DNA of 64,000 nt. Origin: Mycobacterium intracellulare ATCC 13950. GTDB taxonomy: Bacteria > Actinomycetota > Actinomycetes > Mycobacteriales > Mycobacteriaceae. Under the pieces are notes generated by a model that saw only the letters and a list, made by a program, of their open reading frames with translations, was not told the origin of the DNA and ran no database searches. Of this stretch, positions 10,059-20,332 are shown piece after piece. The first letter of the stretch is position 1. Each line of letters begins with the position of its first letter. A program made the position numbers and the translations under genes. The DNA lies in contig NC_016946.1 in NCBI RefSeq assembly GCF_000277125.1, positions 868,001 to 932,000 of the forward strand. Reading direction: 5' to 3'.

Positions 10059-11396
10059 CTAACTGGGTCCGGGTAGTCGCAGCACCAGCCGCGCACCGCC
10101 CAGCGGGCTGCTTTCCAGCTCGGCAGTCCCGCCGTGCAGCTCGGCCTGCTGGGCTACCAAGGCCAATCCCAGGCCCGACCCGGAATGCGAGGCCGTCGAT
10201 CCGCGGGAGAACCGCGCGAACACCACCTGGCGCTCGTCCTCCGGGACGCCGCGCCCGTTGTCGTCGATGGCGATCTCCACGCCGGCGCGGGAGCTGACCG
10301 CCGACAGCTCGACGCGGGTGGCGCCGCCATGCTTGACGGCATTGGCGATCGCGTTGTCGACCGCGAGGCGCAACCCGGCCGGCAGCCCGACGATGATGCA
10401 GGTGGGCGAGGGCACCAGTGAGACGTCGACCCCGGGGTAGACGCGGGTGGCGTCGTGGGCGGCGCGGTCGAGCAGCTCGGTGATGTCGACCGGCACGTGA
10501 TCGTCGGACGTCGACAGCTCGCCCTGGGCCAGGCGCTCGAGGGCGGTCAGCGTGGCCTCGATGCGCGACTGCGTGCGGATGACGTCGCCCAGCACCTCTT
10601 TGCGTTGTTCGTCCGGCATGTCCAGGGTGGAGAGCACTTCGAGGTTGGTGCGCATCGCGGTCAGGGGGGTGCGCAGCTCGTGCGAGGACACGGCGGCGAA
10701 GTCGCGCGCAGACGCGAGCGCATCCTTGGTCCGGTCCTGCTCGGTCCAGATGCGCTGCAGCATGCCCCGCATGGCCTCGGCGATCTCGACCGCCTCGGTG
10801 GCACCGCGCACCGCCACTTGCGGCCGTTCGTCGGCGTCGATCGAACGGGCTTGCTGGGCCAGGCGTTTGAACGGCCGCACCGCGAAAGCCGCCAGGAGCC
10901 AAGCGAACACCGCCGCCGCGCCGATCGACAGCGCACAGATCAGGATCACCCGGCGATGCAGGTTGTTGGTCTGGGCGATCGTGTCGTAGTACGTCGCGCC
11001 CACTGCCACCGTCGCCGGCTGCGGCGTGGCGACCTCCAAGGTTCGGACGCGATAGCGCACCCCGTTGATGTAGGTGTCTGCATACCCCACCTCCAGCGGC
11101 GGCAGTGTGACGTCCGAGTTGGACTTGACCTGGCCGTCGCGCCGGACGGTGATCACGGTGTCCTGGTCGTGGGGTGCGCGCGGGATGTCGTCGAGGCCCC
11201 GGGGCAGGAAGGGGATGGCGAAACCGGCCGCCTCGTCCAGGCGGCGGTCCAGCCGCTCCTTCCAGGCGCTGGTGATGCCGAACCACACGACCGCCCCCGC
11301 GATCACCACCACGATCGCGGTGCCGATCGCCGTCGCGACCGCGACCCGGGCCCGTAGCGACGGCGTACGGGTCAGGATCCGGGACAGGAAGTTCAT
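10059..11396 (-). CDS. prrB: Sensor histidine kinase PrrB
   Basis: A 445-residue membrane histidine kinase. An N-terminal transmembrane helix (about residues 18-42), an extracytoplasmic segment, a second helix (about 150-175) and a HAMP linker precede the catalytic core. The H-box reads SSHELRTPLTAMRTN, the N-box DNAIANAVKHGG, the G1 box DNGRGVP and the G2 box GSGLGLAL, so all kinase motifs are intact. It phosphorylates PrrA, encoded just upstream with a 15-base gap. In mycobacteria PrrAB has been linked to early adaptation in macrophages and to control of respiration. Length matches M. tuberculosis PrrB (Rv0902c). Confidence 0.95.
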   Translation of the reverse strand: MNFLSRILTRTPSLRARVAVATAIGTAIVVVIAGAVVWFGITSAWKERLDRRLDEAAGFAIPFLPRGLDDIPRAPHDQDTVITVRRDGQVKSNSDVTLPPLEVGYADTYINGVRYRVRTLEVATPQPATVAVGATYYDTIAQTNNLHRRVILICALSIGAAAVFAWLLAAFAVRPFKRLAQQARSIDADERPQVAVRGATEAVEIAEAMRGMLQRIWTEQDRTKDALASARDFAAVSSHELRTPLTAMRTNLEVLSTLDMPDEQRKEVLGDVIRTQSRIEATLTALERLAQGELSTSDDHVPVDITELLDRAAHDATRVYPGVDVSLVPSPTCIIVGLPAGLRLAVDNAIANAVKHGGATRVELSAVSSRAGVEIAIDDNGRGVPEDERQVVFARFSRGSTASHSGSGLGLALVAQQAELHGGTAELESSPLGGARLVLRLPGPS

Positions 11397-11411
11397 GGCC
11401 GCTCGACCGGG

Positions 11412-12122
11412 TTACTGCATGCGCAGCACGAATCCCACTCCGCGCACGGTGTGCAGCAGCCGGGGCCCGCCGTGGGCCTCGAGCTTGCGGCGCAGGTATC
11501 CGATGAAGACGTCGACGACGTTGGTGTCGGCGGCGAAGTCATAGCCCCACACCAGCTCGAGTAGCTGCGCGCGGGACAGGACCGCGGTCTTGTGTTCGGC
11601 CAGCACCGCCAGCAGGTCGAATTCCCGCTTGGTCAGGTCGACGTCGACGCCGTTGACGCGGGCCCGCCGGCCGGGGATGTCGACTTCCAGCGGTCCCACC
11701 GTGATGGTCTCCGACGAGGAGGTTGCGGTGGCGCCGCGGCGGCGCAGCAGCGCTTTGACCCGCGCGACCAGCTCGGCCAGCACGAACGGTTTGACCAGGT
11801 AATCGTCGGCGCCGGCCTCCAGGCCCGCCACCCGGTCGTCGACCGAGCTGCGGGCGGAGAGCACGCAGACCGGGACGTCGTTGTCCATGGCGCGCAGCGC
11901 GGTGACGACGCTGACCCCGTCCAGCACCGGCATGTTGATGTCGAGCACGATCGCGTCCGGCCGCGTTTCGGTGGCGCTGCGCAACGCCTCGGCGCCGTCG
12001 ACCGCGGTCGACACCTCGAACCCGGACAGGCGCAGGCCACGTTCCAGCGACGCGAGCACATCGGAGTCGTCGTCGACGACCAAGACCCGAGGTGAGCTAG
12101 CTCCTGTGTCCATGCCGCCCAT
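11412..12122 (-). CDS. prrA: Response regulator PrrA
   Basis: A 236-residue OmpR/PhoB-type response regulator, nearly identical to M. tuberculosis PrrA (Rv0903c). The receiver domain holds VVDDDSD at about residues 15-21, the phospho-acceptor aspartate D61 in IVLDINMP, and VKPF with the conserved lysine. The C-terminal winged helix ends with [15 protein letters not shown]. The start MGGMDTG is used; the internal ATG three codons on is an alternative. It is followed by prrB and preceded on the same strand by accD3 with a 51-base gap that could hold a promoter. Confidence 0.96.
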   Translation of the reverse strand: MGGMDTGASSPRVLVVDDDSDVLASLERGLRLSGFEVSTAVDGAEALRSATETRPDAIVLDINMPVLDGVSVVTALRAMDNDVPVCVLSARSSVDDRVAGLEAGADDYLVKPFVLAELVARVKALLRRRGATATSSSETITVGPLEVDIPGRRARVNGVDVDLTKREFDLLAVLAEHKTAVLSRAQLLELVWGYDFAADTNVVDVFIGYLRRKLEAHGGPRLLHTVRGVGFVLRMQ

Positions 12123-12173
12123 CTTGCCTGATTGCCGCCTATGGATGCGGGAGGCACCACCGTCGCGAGCGTT

Positions 12174-13655
12174 TCAGGGCAGACCGATGTTGCGGTAGCG
12201 CTGCAGCCGGGCGGCCAGCCGCTCGGAGGCGGGTATCCCGCGCAGCGCCTGCACCTCGGCGGCGATGGCGCGGGACAGTCGCCGCGAGAACTCGACGGGC
12301 TCGTCGGCGGCATCGGGATGTTCCGCGACGACGACGTCGACGATCCCGGACGCCAACAGGTCGGTCGACCGAATGCCTTGTGCGGCGGCAAGTTCGGCGG
12401 CGTGATCGGTGTCGCGGAAGACGATCGCGCTCGCGCCTTCCGGCGGTAGCGGCGCCAGCCAGCCGTGCAGCGCGGCCAACACCCGATCGGCCGGCACCAT
12501 CGCCAGCGCCGGCCCGCCGCTGCCCTGGCCCAGCAGCACGGAGACCGTCGGGGTGTCCAGGGTCACCAGCTCGGCCAGGCACTGGGCGATCTGCCCGGCG
12601 AGCCCGCCCTGTTCGGCGTCGGCCGACAGCGCCGGCCCCGCCGTGTCGATCACCAGCACCAGCGGCAGGCGCAACTCGGCGGCCAGCGCCATGCCGCGCC
12701 GGGCCTCGCGCAACGACGCGGGGCCCACGGTGCTCGCCCGGCCGCCCGCTATCCGCCGCTGGCCGAGCACCACCACCGGCTGACCGGCGAATCGGGCCAG
12801 CGCCAACAACGTCGTCGCCGCCTCTCCCCGGCCGGTCCCCGACAACAGCACCTGGTCGGTTGCGCCGTGCCGCAACAGAAGTCCGACGCCCGGCCGGTCC
12901 GGACGCCGCGATGCCACCACCGAATCCCACGCTGCGACGTCGGGTGTCGGTTCGGGTGGTGGCGGCGTGGGCAGCGGCCCGGGCGGGTCGGCGATGACGG
13001 TCATCGCTCGGTCCAGCGTCGGGCGCAGCTCGTCGAGCGGGATGACGTCGTCGATCACGCCGTGCCGCTGCAGGTTCTCCGCGGTCTGGACGCCCTCGGG
13101 GAACGGTTCGCCGTAGAGCAGCTGGTACACGCGAGGTCCGAGGAAGCCGATCAACGCGCCCGGTTCGGCGAGCGTGACGTGGCCCAGCGAGCCCCACGAC
13201 GCGAAGACCCCACCGGTGGTCGGATTGCGCAGATAGACCAGGTAGGGCAGGTGAGCCCGGGTGTGCAGCCGGACGGCCGCGGCGATCTTCACCATCTGCA
13301 GGAACGCGACCGTGCCCTCTTGCATGCGGGTGCCGCCGGAGCTCGGCGAGGCCAGTAGCGGCAGCCCCTCGGCGGTCGCCCGCTGCACCGCCGCGGTGAT
13401 CCGTTCGGCGGCGGCCACCCCGATCGAGCCACCCAGAAAGCCGAATTCGCAGACCACCACCGCGACCCGGCGCCCGAAGATGCGCCCTTCGCCGGTCAGC
13501 ACGGATTCGTCCAGGCCCGTCGCAGCGCGGGCATCGGCCAGCTCTCGCGCATAGGCGGCGCTGGCCGGCACGGCGAGCGGCTCGCTGTCCCAGCGGATGA
13601 AGGAATTCTCGTCCAGGACCGCGTCGCGTAGTTGACCAGCCGTGATACGACTCAC
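12174..13655 (-). CDS. accD3: Acyl-CoA carboxylase carboxyltransferase subunit AccD3
   Basis: A 493-residue carboxyltransferase beta-type subunit with the two crotonase-like halves of this family. The N-half carries [17 protein letters not shown] and [14 protein letters not shown], the C-half [16 protein letters not shown] and [12 protein letters not shown], which form the acyl-CoA and carboxybiotin sites. It should work with a biotinylated AccA partner encoded elsewhere to carboxylate an acyl-CoA; the substrate of AccD3 is not established. The GTG start at 13655 gives a length close to M. tuberculosis AccD3 (Rv0904c, about 495). It is divergent from echA6 with only 27 bases between starts. 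Confidence 0.93.
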   Translation of the reverse strand: MSRITAGQLRDAVLDENSFIRWDSEPLAVPASAAYARELADARAATGLDESVLTGEGRIFGRRVAVVVCEFGFLGGSIGVAAAERITAAVQRATAEGLPLLASPSSGGTRMQEGTVAFLQMVKIAAAVRLHTRAHLPYLVYLRNPTTGGVFASWGSLGHVTLAEPGALIGFLGPRVYQLLYGEPFPEGVQTAENLQRHGVIDDVIPLDELRPTLDRAMTVIADPPGPLPTPPPPEPTPDVAAWDSVVASRRPDRPGVGLLLRHGATDQVLLSGTGRGEAATTLLALARFAGQPVVVLGQRRIAGGRASTVGPASLREARRGMALAAELRLPLVLVIDTAGPALSADAEQGGLAGQIAQCLAELVTLDTPTVSVLLGQGSGGPALAMVPADRVLAALHGWLAPLPPEGASAIVFRDTDHAAELAAAQGIRSTDLLASGIVDVVVAEHPDAADEPVEFSRRLSRAIAAEVQALRGIPASERLAARLQRYRNIGLP

Positions 13656-13682
13656 GTGACGAGGCTATATAGGGTGGCTGCC

Positions 13683-14414
13683 ATGATCGGTGTCAGCCAG
13701 GCCGAAGCAGTTTTGACCATCGAGTTGCAGCGCCCCGAGCGCCGCAACGCCTTGAATTCCCAGCTCGTCGAGGAGCTGCGCGAGGCGGTGCTGAAGGCGG
13801 GCGACGGCTCCACCCGGGCGATCGTGCTGACCGGGCAGGGCACGGTGTTCTGCGCCGGCGCGGACCTGAGTGGTGACGCATTCGCCGCCGACTATCCCGA
13901 CCGCCTCATCGAGCTGCACAGGGTCTTGGACGCCACCCTCATCCCGGTGATCGGCGCCATCAACGGCCCGGCCATCGGCGCGGGCCTGCAGCTGGCCATG
14001 CAATGCGATCTCCGGGTCGTCGCGCCGGACGCCTTCTTCCAATTCCCCACATCGAAATACGGTCTGGCCCTTGACAACTGGAGCATCCGGCGCCTGGCTT
14101 CACTGGTCGGTCACGGCCGGGCCCGCGCGATGCTGCTGGCCGCCGAAAAGCTGACAGCCGACGTGGCCCTGCAGACCGGGATGGCCAACCGCATCGGGAC
14201 GCTGTCCGACGCCCAGGCCTGGGCCGCCGAGATCGCCGGCCTGGCCCCGCTGGCGATCCAGCACGCCAAGCGGGTGCTCAACGACGACGGCGCCATCGAG
14301 GAGGCCGGCCCGGTGCACAAGGAGCTTTTCGACAAGGCGTGGGGCAGCCAGGACGTCATCGAGGCCCAGGTCGCGCGTATCGAGAAGCGGCCACCGAAGT
14401 TCCAGGGGGCCTGA
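13683..14414 (+). CDS. echA6: Enoyl-CoA hydratase/isomerase family protein EchA6
   Basis: A 243-residue crotonase-fold protein equal in length to M. tuberculosis EchA6 (Rv0905) and matching it almost throughout, for example [20 protein letters not shown] and [19 protein letters not shown]. EchA6 is known to bind long acyl-CoAs and to shuttle fatty acids towards FAS-II/mycolic acid synthesis rather than to act as a classical hydratase. The crotonase catalytic glutamates are not conserved at the usual place. The ATG at 13683 was preferred to the upstream one at 13632. A TATATAGGGT sequence lies directly before it, so a leaderless or short-leader transcript is possible. Confidence 0.95.
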   Translation: MIGVSQAEAVLTIELQRPERRNALNSQLVEELREAVLKAGDGSTRAIVLTGQGTVFCAGADLSGDAFAADYPDRLIELHRVLDATLIPVIGAINGPAIGAGLQLAMQCDLRVVAPDAFFQFPTSKYGLALDNWSIRRLASLVGHGRARAMLLAAEKLTADVALQTGMANRIGTLSDAQAWAAEIAGLAPLAIQHAKRVLNDDGAIEEAGPVHKELFDKAWGSQDVIEAQVARIEKRPPKFQGA

Positions 14415-14420
14415 CGAGCC

Positions 14421-15530
14421 ATGCGGGGGACGCTACGGCTGATCGCCGGCACGGCGTCGCTGGCGGGCGGGGGTTGGCTGCTGCGCGCGCTGCACGGCGC
14501 GCCGGACGCCCTCGGCGCCCACCCCGCATCGATCGCCGCGGCGACCGCGGGGTCCCCGAACTGTCGCGACGGCGTCTTCGTCAACCTCGAGCCCGCCTCG
14601 GAAACCAAGATGGACCGCGAGCAACTGCGGCTCATCGCGTGGGAGCTGGTGGGCAACCGGGGTGGAAGCCGGCCGCGCGGGCCGATCCCGCTGACGGCCC
14701 CCGGGGTCTTCCGCGCGGATCCGAGCGGGCTGGCCGTCAGCTGGTTCGGCCACTCCACGGCGCTGGTGGAAATCGACGGCTACCGGGTGCTCACCGATCC
14801 GGTGTGGAGCGACCGGTGTTCGCCGTCGGACGTCGTCGGGCCGCAGCGGCTGCACCCGCCGCCGATTCAACTCGAGGGGTTGCCCGCCGTCGACGCGGTG
14901 GTGATCAGCCACGATCACTACGACCACCTCGACATCGACACGATTCGGACGTTGGCCCGCACGCAGCGGTCCCCGTTCTTCGTTCCGCTCGGTGTCGGCG
15001 CCCACCTGCGCAGGTGGGGGATACCCGAGCACCGCATCGTCGAGCTCGATTGGCACCAGAGCGCGACGGTCGACGAGCTCACCGTGGTGTGCGTGCCGGC
15101 GCGGCATTTTTCGGGGCGCTTCCTGGATCGCAACACGACGCTGTGGGCGTCGTGGGTCTTTCGCGGGCCGACCCATCGCGCGTACTTCGGCGGCGACACC
15201 GGGTACACGAAGAGCTTCGCCCAGATCGGCGCCGACCACGGACCGTTCGACCTGACCCTGCTGCCCATCGGGGCGTACAACACGGCGTGGCCTGACGTGC
15301 ACATGAACCCCGAGGAGGCGCTGCGGGCGCACCTGGACGTCACTGACGGGGGGCTGTTGGTGCCGATCCACTGGGGCACCTTCCGGTTGGCCCCGCACCC
15401 GTGGGCCGAACCGGTCGAGCGGCTGCTCGTCGCCGCGGAGCCCGAGCAGGTGAACGTGGCGGTTCCGGTGCCGGGCCAGCGCATTGATCTCGCGGCCCCG
15501 GTGAAATCGAACCCGTGGTGGCAGCTCTGA
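14421..15530 (+). CDS. Metallo-beta-lactamase-fold hydrolase, NAPE-PLD-like (Rv0906-like)
   Basis: A 369-residue MBL-fold protein of the UlaG/NAPE-PLD group. An N-terminal hydrophobic stretch (residues 5-20, ending in LLRALHG) may be a signal or anchor segment. The metal site motif is intact, VVISHDHYDHLD, preceded by VSWFGHSTALVEIDGYRVL and followed by YFGGDTGYTK and VPIHWGTFRL, which supply the other ligands. Such enzymes hydrolyse phospholipid or phosphodiester substrates. It starts six bases after echA6 and is close in length to Rv0906 (about 372). Confidence 0.88.
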   Translation: MRGTLRLIAGTASLAGGGWLLRALHGAPDALGAHPASIAAATAGSPNCRDGVFVNLEPASETKMDREQLRLIAWELVGNRGGSRPRGPIPLTAPGVFRADPSGLAVSWFGHSTALVEIDGYRVLTDPVWSDRCSPSDVVGPQRLHPPPIQLEGLPAVDAVVISHDHYDHLDIDTIRTLARTQRSPFFVPLGVGAHLRRWGIPEHRIVELDWHQSATVDELTVVCVPARHFSGRFLDRNTTLWASWVFRGPTHRAYFGGDTGYTKSFAQIGADHGPFDLTLLPIGAYNTAWPDVHMNPEEALRAHLDVTDGGLLVPIHWGTFRLAPHPWAEPVERLLVAAEPEQVNVAVPVPGQRIDLAAPVKSNPWWQL

Positions 15531-15568
15531 TTCGCGAGTCCGGCAACCCCACCGCGTTAGAGTGCGCC

Positions 15569-17146
15569 ATGACCAAACGCGCGGTCGCTGCCATCTCGGT
15601 GCTGCTCGGATTGACGGGATGCGGCTCCGCGCAGCCGACCGCCGGGGCCCCGTCCACACTGTCTGACGTCCCGCCCAACCAAGTGGCCGGCGTGGCGATT
15701 CCTGCCGGCCGCATCGACGATGCCGTCGCCAAGATCGACGGCCTGGTCGGCGACCTGATGAAGAACACCGGCGTGCCGGGAATGGCGGTCGCCGTTGTCC
15801 ACGGCGGGAAAGTGTTGTACGCCAAGGGCTTCGGTGTCAAGGATGTGAGCAAGGGCGAGGGGCAAGGCAACAAGGTGGACGCCGACACCGTCTTCCAGCT
15901 GGCCTCGGTGTCCAAATCGGTTGGCGCGACGGTGATCGCGCACGAGGTCAGCGATCACGTCGTCGCCTGGGACACCCCCGTGGCCGCCAAGTTGCCCTGG
16001 TTCACGCTCGGCGATCCCTATGTCAGCAGCCATGTGACCGTCGCCGACGTGTATTCGCATCGCTCCGGGCTGCCCGATCACGCGGGCGACAAACTCGAAG
16101 ACCTGGGCTACGACCGTCGTCAGACCCTCGAGCGACTCAGGTATCTGCCGCTGGCACCCTTCCGGATCAGCTACGCCTACACCAACTATGGGATCACCGC
16201 CGGCGCGGAGGCCGTGGCGGCCGCGGCCGGCAAGTCATGGGAGGACCTGTCCGACGAGGCGCTCTACCGCCCGCTAAACATGACGTCGACGAGCTCACGC
16301 TTCGCCGACTTCCTCGCCCGGCCCAACCACGCGGTCAATCACGTCAAGGTCGCCGACAAGTGGGAGTCCCGCTTCCAGCGTGACCCCGATCCCCAGTCAC
16401 CCGCGGGCGGCGTCAGCTCATCGGTCAACGACATGGCCCGTTGGCTGATGATGTTGCTGGGCAACGGGACTCACGACGGGCGGCGGATCGCCGCGCCGGA
16501 AGACCTGTTGCCGGCCATCAGTCCGCAGACGGTGTCGACACCCGCGACGACGCCCAAGGCGCGCACCGGGTTCTACGGATACGGTTTCAACGCGTCGGTC
16601 GATTCCTCGGGCCGCACCGAATACAGCCATTCCGGCGCTTTCGCTTTGGGGGCGGCGACGAACTTCGTGGTGATGCCCTCGGAAGACGTGGGCATCATCG
16701 CGCTGACCAACGGCGCGCCCTACGGCATCCCGGAAACCCTGACCGCCGAATTCATGGACCTCGTCCAATACGGCCAGATCCGCGAGGACTGGGGTCCCTT
16801 GTACCAGAAGGCGATCGGCTGGCTGAACAATCCGGTGGGCTCGCTGGTCGGCAAGCAACCCCCGCCCAATCCCGCGCCGGCCAAGCCGCTTCGCGACTAT
16901 GCCGGCGTCTACGCCAGCGACTACTGGGGTCCGGCCGTCGTGACCGAACACGACGGCGCCCTGCACTTGGCGATGGGCCCGAAAAACCACACGGTCGCCC
17001 TCACCCATTGGGACGGCGACACCTTCACCTTCCCGCTGACCGACGAAAACGCCCCACCCGGAACGATTTCCAAAGCGGTCTTCTCGAACGACACCCTGAA
17101 TCTGGAGTACTACGACACCGAGAAGCTGGGGACCTTCACCCGATGA
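15569..17146 (+). CDS. Serine beta-lactamase-like lipoprotein/esterase (Rv0907-like)
   Basis: A 525-residue penicillin-binding-protein-like hydrolase (class C beta-lactamase/esterase fold). The start at 15569 gives a clear lipoprotein signal, with a hydrophobic core [10 protein letters not shown] and the lipobox LTGC at Cys18, so the protein should be anchored outside the membrane. Catalytic motifs are visible: SVSK (SxxK) after VFQLA, YTNYGI (Tyr-x-Asn type), and HSGA near residue 353. A C-terminal beta domain follows from about residue 430. Substrate is unknown. The stop overlaps the ctpE start (ATGA), so translation of ctpE is coupled to it. Confidence 0.88.
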   Translation: MTKRAVAAISVLLGLTGCGSAQPTAGAPSTLSDVPPNQVAGVAIPAGRIDDAVAKIDGLVGDLMKNTGVPGMAVAVVHGGKVLYAKGFGVKDVSKGEGQGNKVDADTVFQLASVSKSVGATVIAHEVSDHVVAWDTPVAAKLPWFTLGDPYVSSHVTVADVYSHRSGLPDHAGDKLEDLGYDRRQTLERLRYLPLAPFRISYAYTNYGITAGAEAVAAAAGKSWEDLSDEALYRPLNMTSTSSRFADFLARPNHAVNHVKVADKWESRFQRDPDPQSPAGGVSSSVNDMARWLMMLLGNGTHDGRRIAAPEDLLPAISPQTVSTPATTPKARTGFYGYGFNASVDSSGRTEYSHSGAFALGAATNFVVMPSEDVGIIALTNGAPYGIPETLTAEFMDLVQYGQIREDWGPLYQKAIGWLNNPVGSLVGKQPPPNPAPAKPLRDYAGVYASDYWGPAVVTEHDGALHLAMGPKNHTVALTHWDGDTFTFPLTDENAPPGTISKAVFSNDTLNLEYYDTEKLGTFTR

Positions 17147-19530
17147 GCTCCTCACTGATCACCGGCCTGACCGACGCCGAGGTGGCGCAGCGGGTCGCCG
17201 ACGGCCAGAGCAACGCCGTGCGGAAACGGGCGACGCGCAGCATCACCGATATCGTGCGGGCGAACGTGTTCACCCGGATCAACGCGATCCTGGGAGTGTT
17301 GCTGCTGATCGTGCTGGCGACCGGCTCGCTGATCAACGGGATGTTCGGACTGTTGATCATCGCCAACAGCGTCGTCGGCATGGTCCAGGAGATCCGGGCC
17401 AAGCAGACGCTGGACAAGCTCGCGATCGTGGGTCAGGCGAAACCCGTGGTGCGCAGGCAATCCGGGACGCGTGCGGTCCCGCCCGAGGAGGTGGTGCTCG
17501 ACGACATCATCGAGCTCGGGCCCGGCGATCAGGTCGTCGTCGACGGAGAGATCATCGAAGAGGCGAACCTGGAGGTCGACGAGTCACTGCTGACCGGTGA
17601 GGCCGACCCGATCGCCAAGGCCGTCGGCGACGCGGTGATGTCGGGCAGTTTCGTCGTTGCGGGCGCCGGCGCCTACCGCGCCACCAAGGTCGGCCCGGAC
17701 GCCTACGCGGCCAAACTCGCCGAGGAAGCCAGCAAGTTCACATTGGTGAAATCCGAACTGCGCAACGGCATCAACCGCATCCTGCAGTTCATCACCTACC
17801 TTCTGGTGCCGGCCGGCCTGCTGACGATCTACACCCAGCTGTTCACCACGCACGCGGGCTGGCAGGAGTCCGTGCTGCGGACGGTGGGCGCCCTGGTGCC
17901 GATGGTGCCCGAAGGGCTGGTGCTGCTGACGTCGGTCGCGTTCGCGGTCGGGGTGGTCCGGCTGGGCCAGCGCCGCTGCCTGGTGCAGGAGCTGCCCGCC
18001 ATCGAGGGGCTCGCGCGGGTCGACGTGGTCTGCGCCGACAAGACGGGCACCCTGACCGAAAGCGGCATGCGGGTCGCCCGGGTGGACGAGCTCGACGAGG
18101 CCGCGCACCGCGATCGCATCGGCGACGTGCTGGCGGCGTTGGCCGCCGCCGACCCGCGACCCAACGCGAGCGTGCGCGCGATCGCCGAGACCTATCACGA
18201 GTCGCCGGGCTGGACCGCCACGGCGACAGCACCTTTCAAGTCCGCCACCAAGTGGAGCGGGGTGTCCTTCGAAGGGCACGGCGACTGGGTGATGGGGGCG
18301 GCCGACGTGTTGCTCGAGCCGGCGTCGGCGGCGGCCGAACAGGCCGAGCGGATCGGGGCGCAAGGCTTGCGGGTCCTGCTGGTGGGCGCCGCCGACGTGG
18401 CCGTCGACCACCCCAGCGCACCGGGGGACGTCACCCCGGTCGCGCTGGTGGTGCTCGAACAGAAGGTCCGCCCCGACGCCCGCGAGACGCTGGAATACTT
18501 TGCCGATCAGGGTGTTTCGGTCAAGGTGTTGTCCGGGGACAACGCCGTTTCTGTCGGCGCCGTCGCCGACAAGCTCGGGTTGCGCGGCGAGACGATGGAT
18601 GCGCGCCAACTCCCCTCAGACCCCGCGCAATTGGCCGACGCGCTGGACACCCACACCACCTTCGGCCGGGTGCGTCCCGATCAGAAGCGCGCCGTCGTAC
18701 ACGCCCTGCAATCGCGCGGGCACACGGTCGCGATGACGGGCGACGGCGTCAACGACGTGCTGGCCCTCAAGGACGCCGATATCGGCGTCGCGATGGGGGC
18801 CGGCAGCCCGGCTTCCCGTGCCGTCGCACAGATAGTGTTGCTGGACAACAGGTTTGCCACGCTACCGTACGTGGTCGGCGAGGGACGGCGGGTGATCGGC
18901 AACATCGAGCGGGTCGCCAACCTGTTCCTGACCAAGACGGTGTACTCGGTGCTGCTGGCGTTGTTGGTGGGCATCGAATGCCTGTTTTCCAAAGCGTTGA
19001 AAGCCGATCCGTTGCTGTATCCGTTCCAGCCGATCCACGTCACCATCGCGGCGTGGTTCACCATCGGAATACCGTCGTTCATCCTGTCCTTGGCGCCCAA
19101 CAACGAGCGCGCCGAGCCCGGTTTCGTGCGCCGGGTGCTGAGCTCGGCGCTGCCGTCCGGGCTGATCGTCGGCACCGCGACCTTCGCGTCGTACCTGGCC
19201 GCCTACCCCGGCCGGCACGCCGGCTTCCAGCAACAGGATCAGGCGTCGACCGCGGCCCTGATCACCTTGCTCATGACGGCCCTGTGGGTGCTCGCGGTGG
19301 TCGCACGGCCCTACCAGTGGTGGCGGGTGGCGCTCGTAATCGTCTCGGGCCTGGCGTATGTGGTGATCTTCAGCCTCCCCCTGGCCCGCAAGCAGTTCCT
19401 GCTGGATCCGTCCAATGTCACGGTGACCGCGATCGCGCTGGGGATCGGTCTGCTGGGCGCCGCCGCGGTCGAGGCCATGTGGTGGATCCGCGCCAGGATG
19501 CTGGGCGTGCAGCCGCGGCTGTGGCGCTGA
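17143..19530 (+). CDS. ctpE: P-type cation ATPase CtpE
   Basis: A 795-residue P-type ATPase similar in length to M. tuberculosis CtpE (Rv0908), reported as a calcium transporter. The phosphorylation motif DKTGTLTES has its aspartate at residue 299. The TGE loop (LLTGEADP) and the hinge [21 protein letters not shown] are intact. Hydrophobic segments at about residues 40-85, 220-290 and 600-790 fit the ten-helix plan. The start was placed at the ATG at 17143, overlapping the stop of the lipoprotein gene, rather than at the much longer open frame. It would move cations across the plasma membrane at the cost of ATP. Confidence 0.94.
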   Translation: MSSSLITGLTDAEVAQRVADGQSNAVRKRATRSITDIVRANVFTRINAILGVLLLIVLATGSLINGMFGLLIIANSVVGMVQEIRAKQTLDKLAIVGQAKPVVRRQSGTRAVPPEEVVLDDIIELGPGDQVVVDGEIIEEANLEVDESLLTGEADPIAKAVGDAVMSGSFVVAGAGAYRATKVGPDAYAAKLAEEASKFTLVKSELRNGINRILQFITYLLVPAGLLTIYTQLFTTHAGWQESVLRTVGALVPMVPEGLVLLTSVAFAVGVVRLGQRRCLVQELPAIEGLARVDVVCADKTGTLTESGMRVARVDELDEAAHRDRIGDVLAALAAADPRPNASVRAIAETYHESPGWTATATAPFKSATKWSGVSFEGHGDWVMGAADVLLEPASAAAEQAERIGAQGLRVLLVGAADVAVDHPSAPGDVTPVALVVLEQKVRPDARETLEYFADQGVSVKVLSGDNAVSVGAVADKLGLRGETMDARQLPSDPAQLADALDTHTTFGRVRPDQKRAVVHALQSRGHTVAMTGDGVNDVLALKDADIGVAMGAGSPASRAVAQIVLLDNRFATLPYVVGEGRRVIGNIERVANLFLTKTVYSVLLALLVGIECLFSKALKADPLLYPFQPIHVTIAAWFTIGIPSFILSLAPNNERAEPGFVRRVLSSALPSGLIVGTATFASYLAAYPGRHAGFQQQDQASTAALITLLMTALWVLAVVARPYQWWRVALVIVSGLAYVVIFSLPLARKQFLLDPSNVTVTAIALGIGLLGAAAVEAMWWIRARMLGVQPRLWR

Positions 19531-19595
19531 GCACAGCGAACTCGGCGCCGGCCGGTTTCACCGGGCAAGTACGATGCCGGAAAAAGGGAGGGCAC

Positions 19596-19784
19596 ATGGG
19601 ATTCCTGGACAAGGCCAAGGATCTGTTGTCGCAGAACGCCGACAAGGTCGAGACGGCCATCGACAAGGCAGGCGAGTTCGTCGACGAAAAGACGCAGGGC
19701 AAATACTCCGACACCATTCACCAGGTGCAGGAGCAGGCGAAGAAGGCGGCCGGCGCCGCGGACACGGGCGACCAGCAGAACTGA
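19596..19784 (+). CDS. Small antitoxin-type protein, MT0933 family (Rv0909-like)
   Basis: A 62-residue hydrophilic helical protein starting [17 protein letters not shown] and rich in Lys, Asp and Ala, of the family called MT0933-like antitoxin. In M. tuberculosis, Rv0909 with Rv0910 has been described as a toxin-antitoxin pair. An AGGGAGGG just before the ATG is a strong ribosome site. The next gene begins three bases after the stop, as expected for a bicistronic pair. The sequence also resembles CsbD-like stress proteins, so the antitoxin role is a family inference only. Confidence 0.8.
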   Translation: MGFLDKAKDLLSQNADKVETAIDKAGEFVDEKTQGKYSDTIHQVQEQAKKAAGAADTGDQQN

Positions 19785-19787
19785 GCC

Positions 19788-20249
19788 ATGGCCAAGCTTT
19801 CCGGATCCATCGATGTCCCGCTGCCGCCCGAGGTGGCCTGGCAGCACGCCTCCGACCTGTCCCGGTACAAGGATTGGCTGACCATCCACCGGGTGTGGCG
19901 CAGCGCATTGCCCGACGAGATCGAGAAGGGCTCGGTCGTCGAGTCGATCGTCGAGGTCAAGGGCATGCCCAACCGGATCAAATGGACGGTCGTGCGCTAC
20001 AAGCCACCCGAGGGCATGACGCTCAACGGCGACGGAGTCGGCGGGGTCAAGGTCAAGCTGATGGCCAAGATCCAGCCCAAAGGGGACGGCTCCCTCGTCA
20101 GTTTCGACGTGCACCTCGGTGGCCCCGCGCTGTTCGGCCCCATCGGCATGATCGTCGCCGCCGCGCTGCGCGGCGATATCGACCAGTCGCTGGAGAACTT
20201 CGTGGCGGTGTTCACCCGGCCCGATCCGAGCAGCAACGGGCATCGCTGA
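19788..20249 (+). CDS. SRPBCC (START/Bet v1-like) protein, partner of the MT0933-type gene (Rv0910-like)
   Basis: A 153-residue single-domain SRPBCC protein of the polyketide cyclase/dehydrase type. It opens with AKLSGSIDVPLPPEVAWQHA, the usual first strand and helix of the hydrophobic-pocket fold, followed by KDWLTIHRVW, and ends with a long helix DIDQSLENFVAVFT. These proteins bind lipophilic ligands; the M. tuberculosis homologue is reported as the toxic member of a toxin-antitoxin pair. The gene starts three bases after the small gene upstream, so they are co-translated. Confidence 0.85.
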   Translation: MAKLSGSIDVPLPPEVAWQHASDLSRYKDWLTIHRVWRSALPDEIEKGSVVESIVEVKGMPNRIKWTVVRYKPPEGMTLNGDGVGGVKVKLMAKIQPKGDGSLVSFDVHLGGPALFGPIGMIVAAALRGDIDQSLENFVAVFTRPDPSSNGHR

Positions 20250-20332
20250 TCGCCCGCGCCGATGAGTTTTCGCCTCGGGCGCGGTCGATAGTGTGAACCC
20301 TTTTTCCGGGGACACATCATCAGGAGGTCACC

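Noticed and set aside
16441..17142. Upstream extension of the ctpE frame
   Set aside because: The extra 234 residues are out-of-frame translation of the lipoprotein gene. The ATG at 17143 overlaps its stop and opens a typical P-type ATPase.
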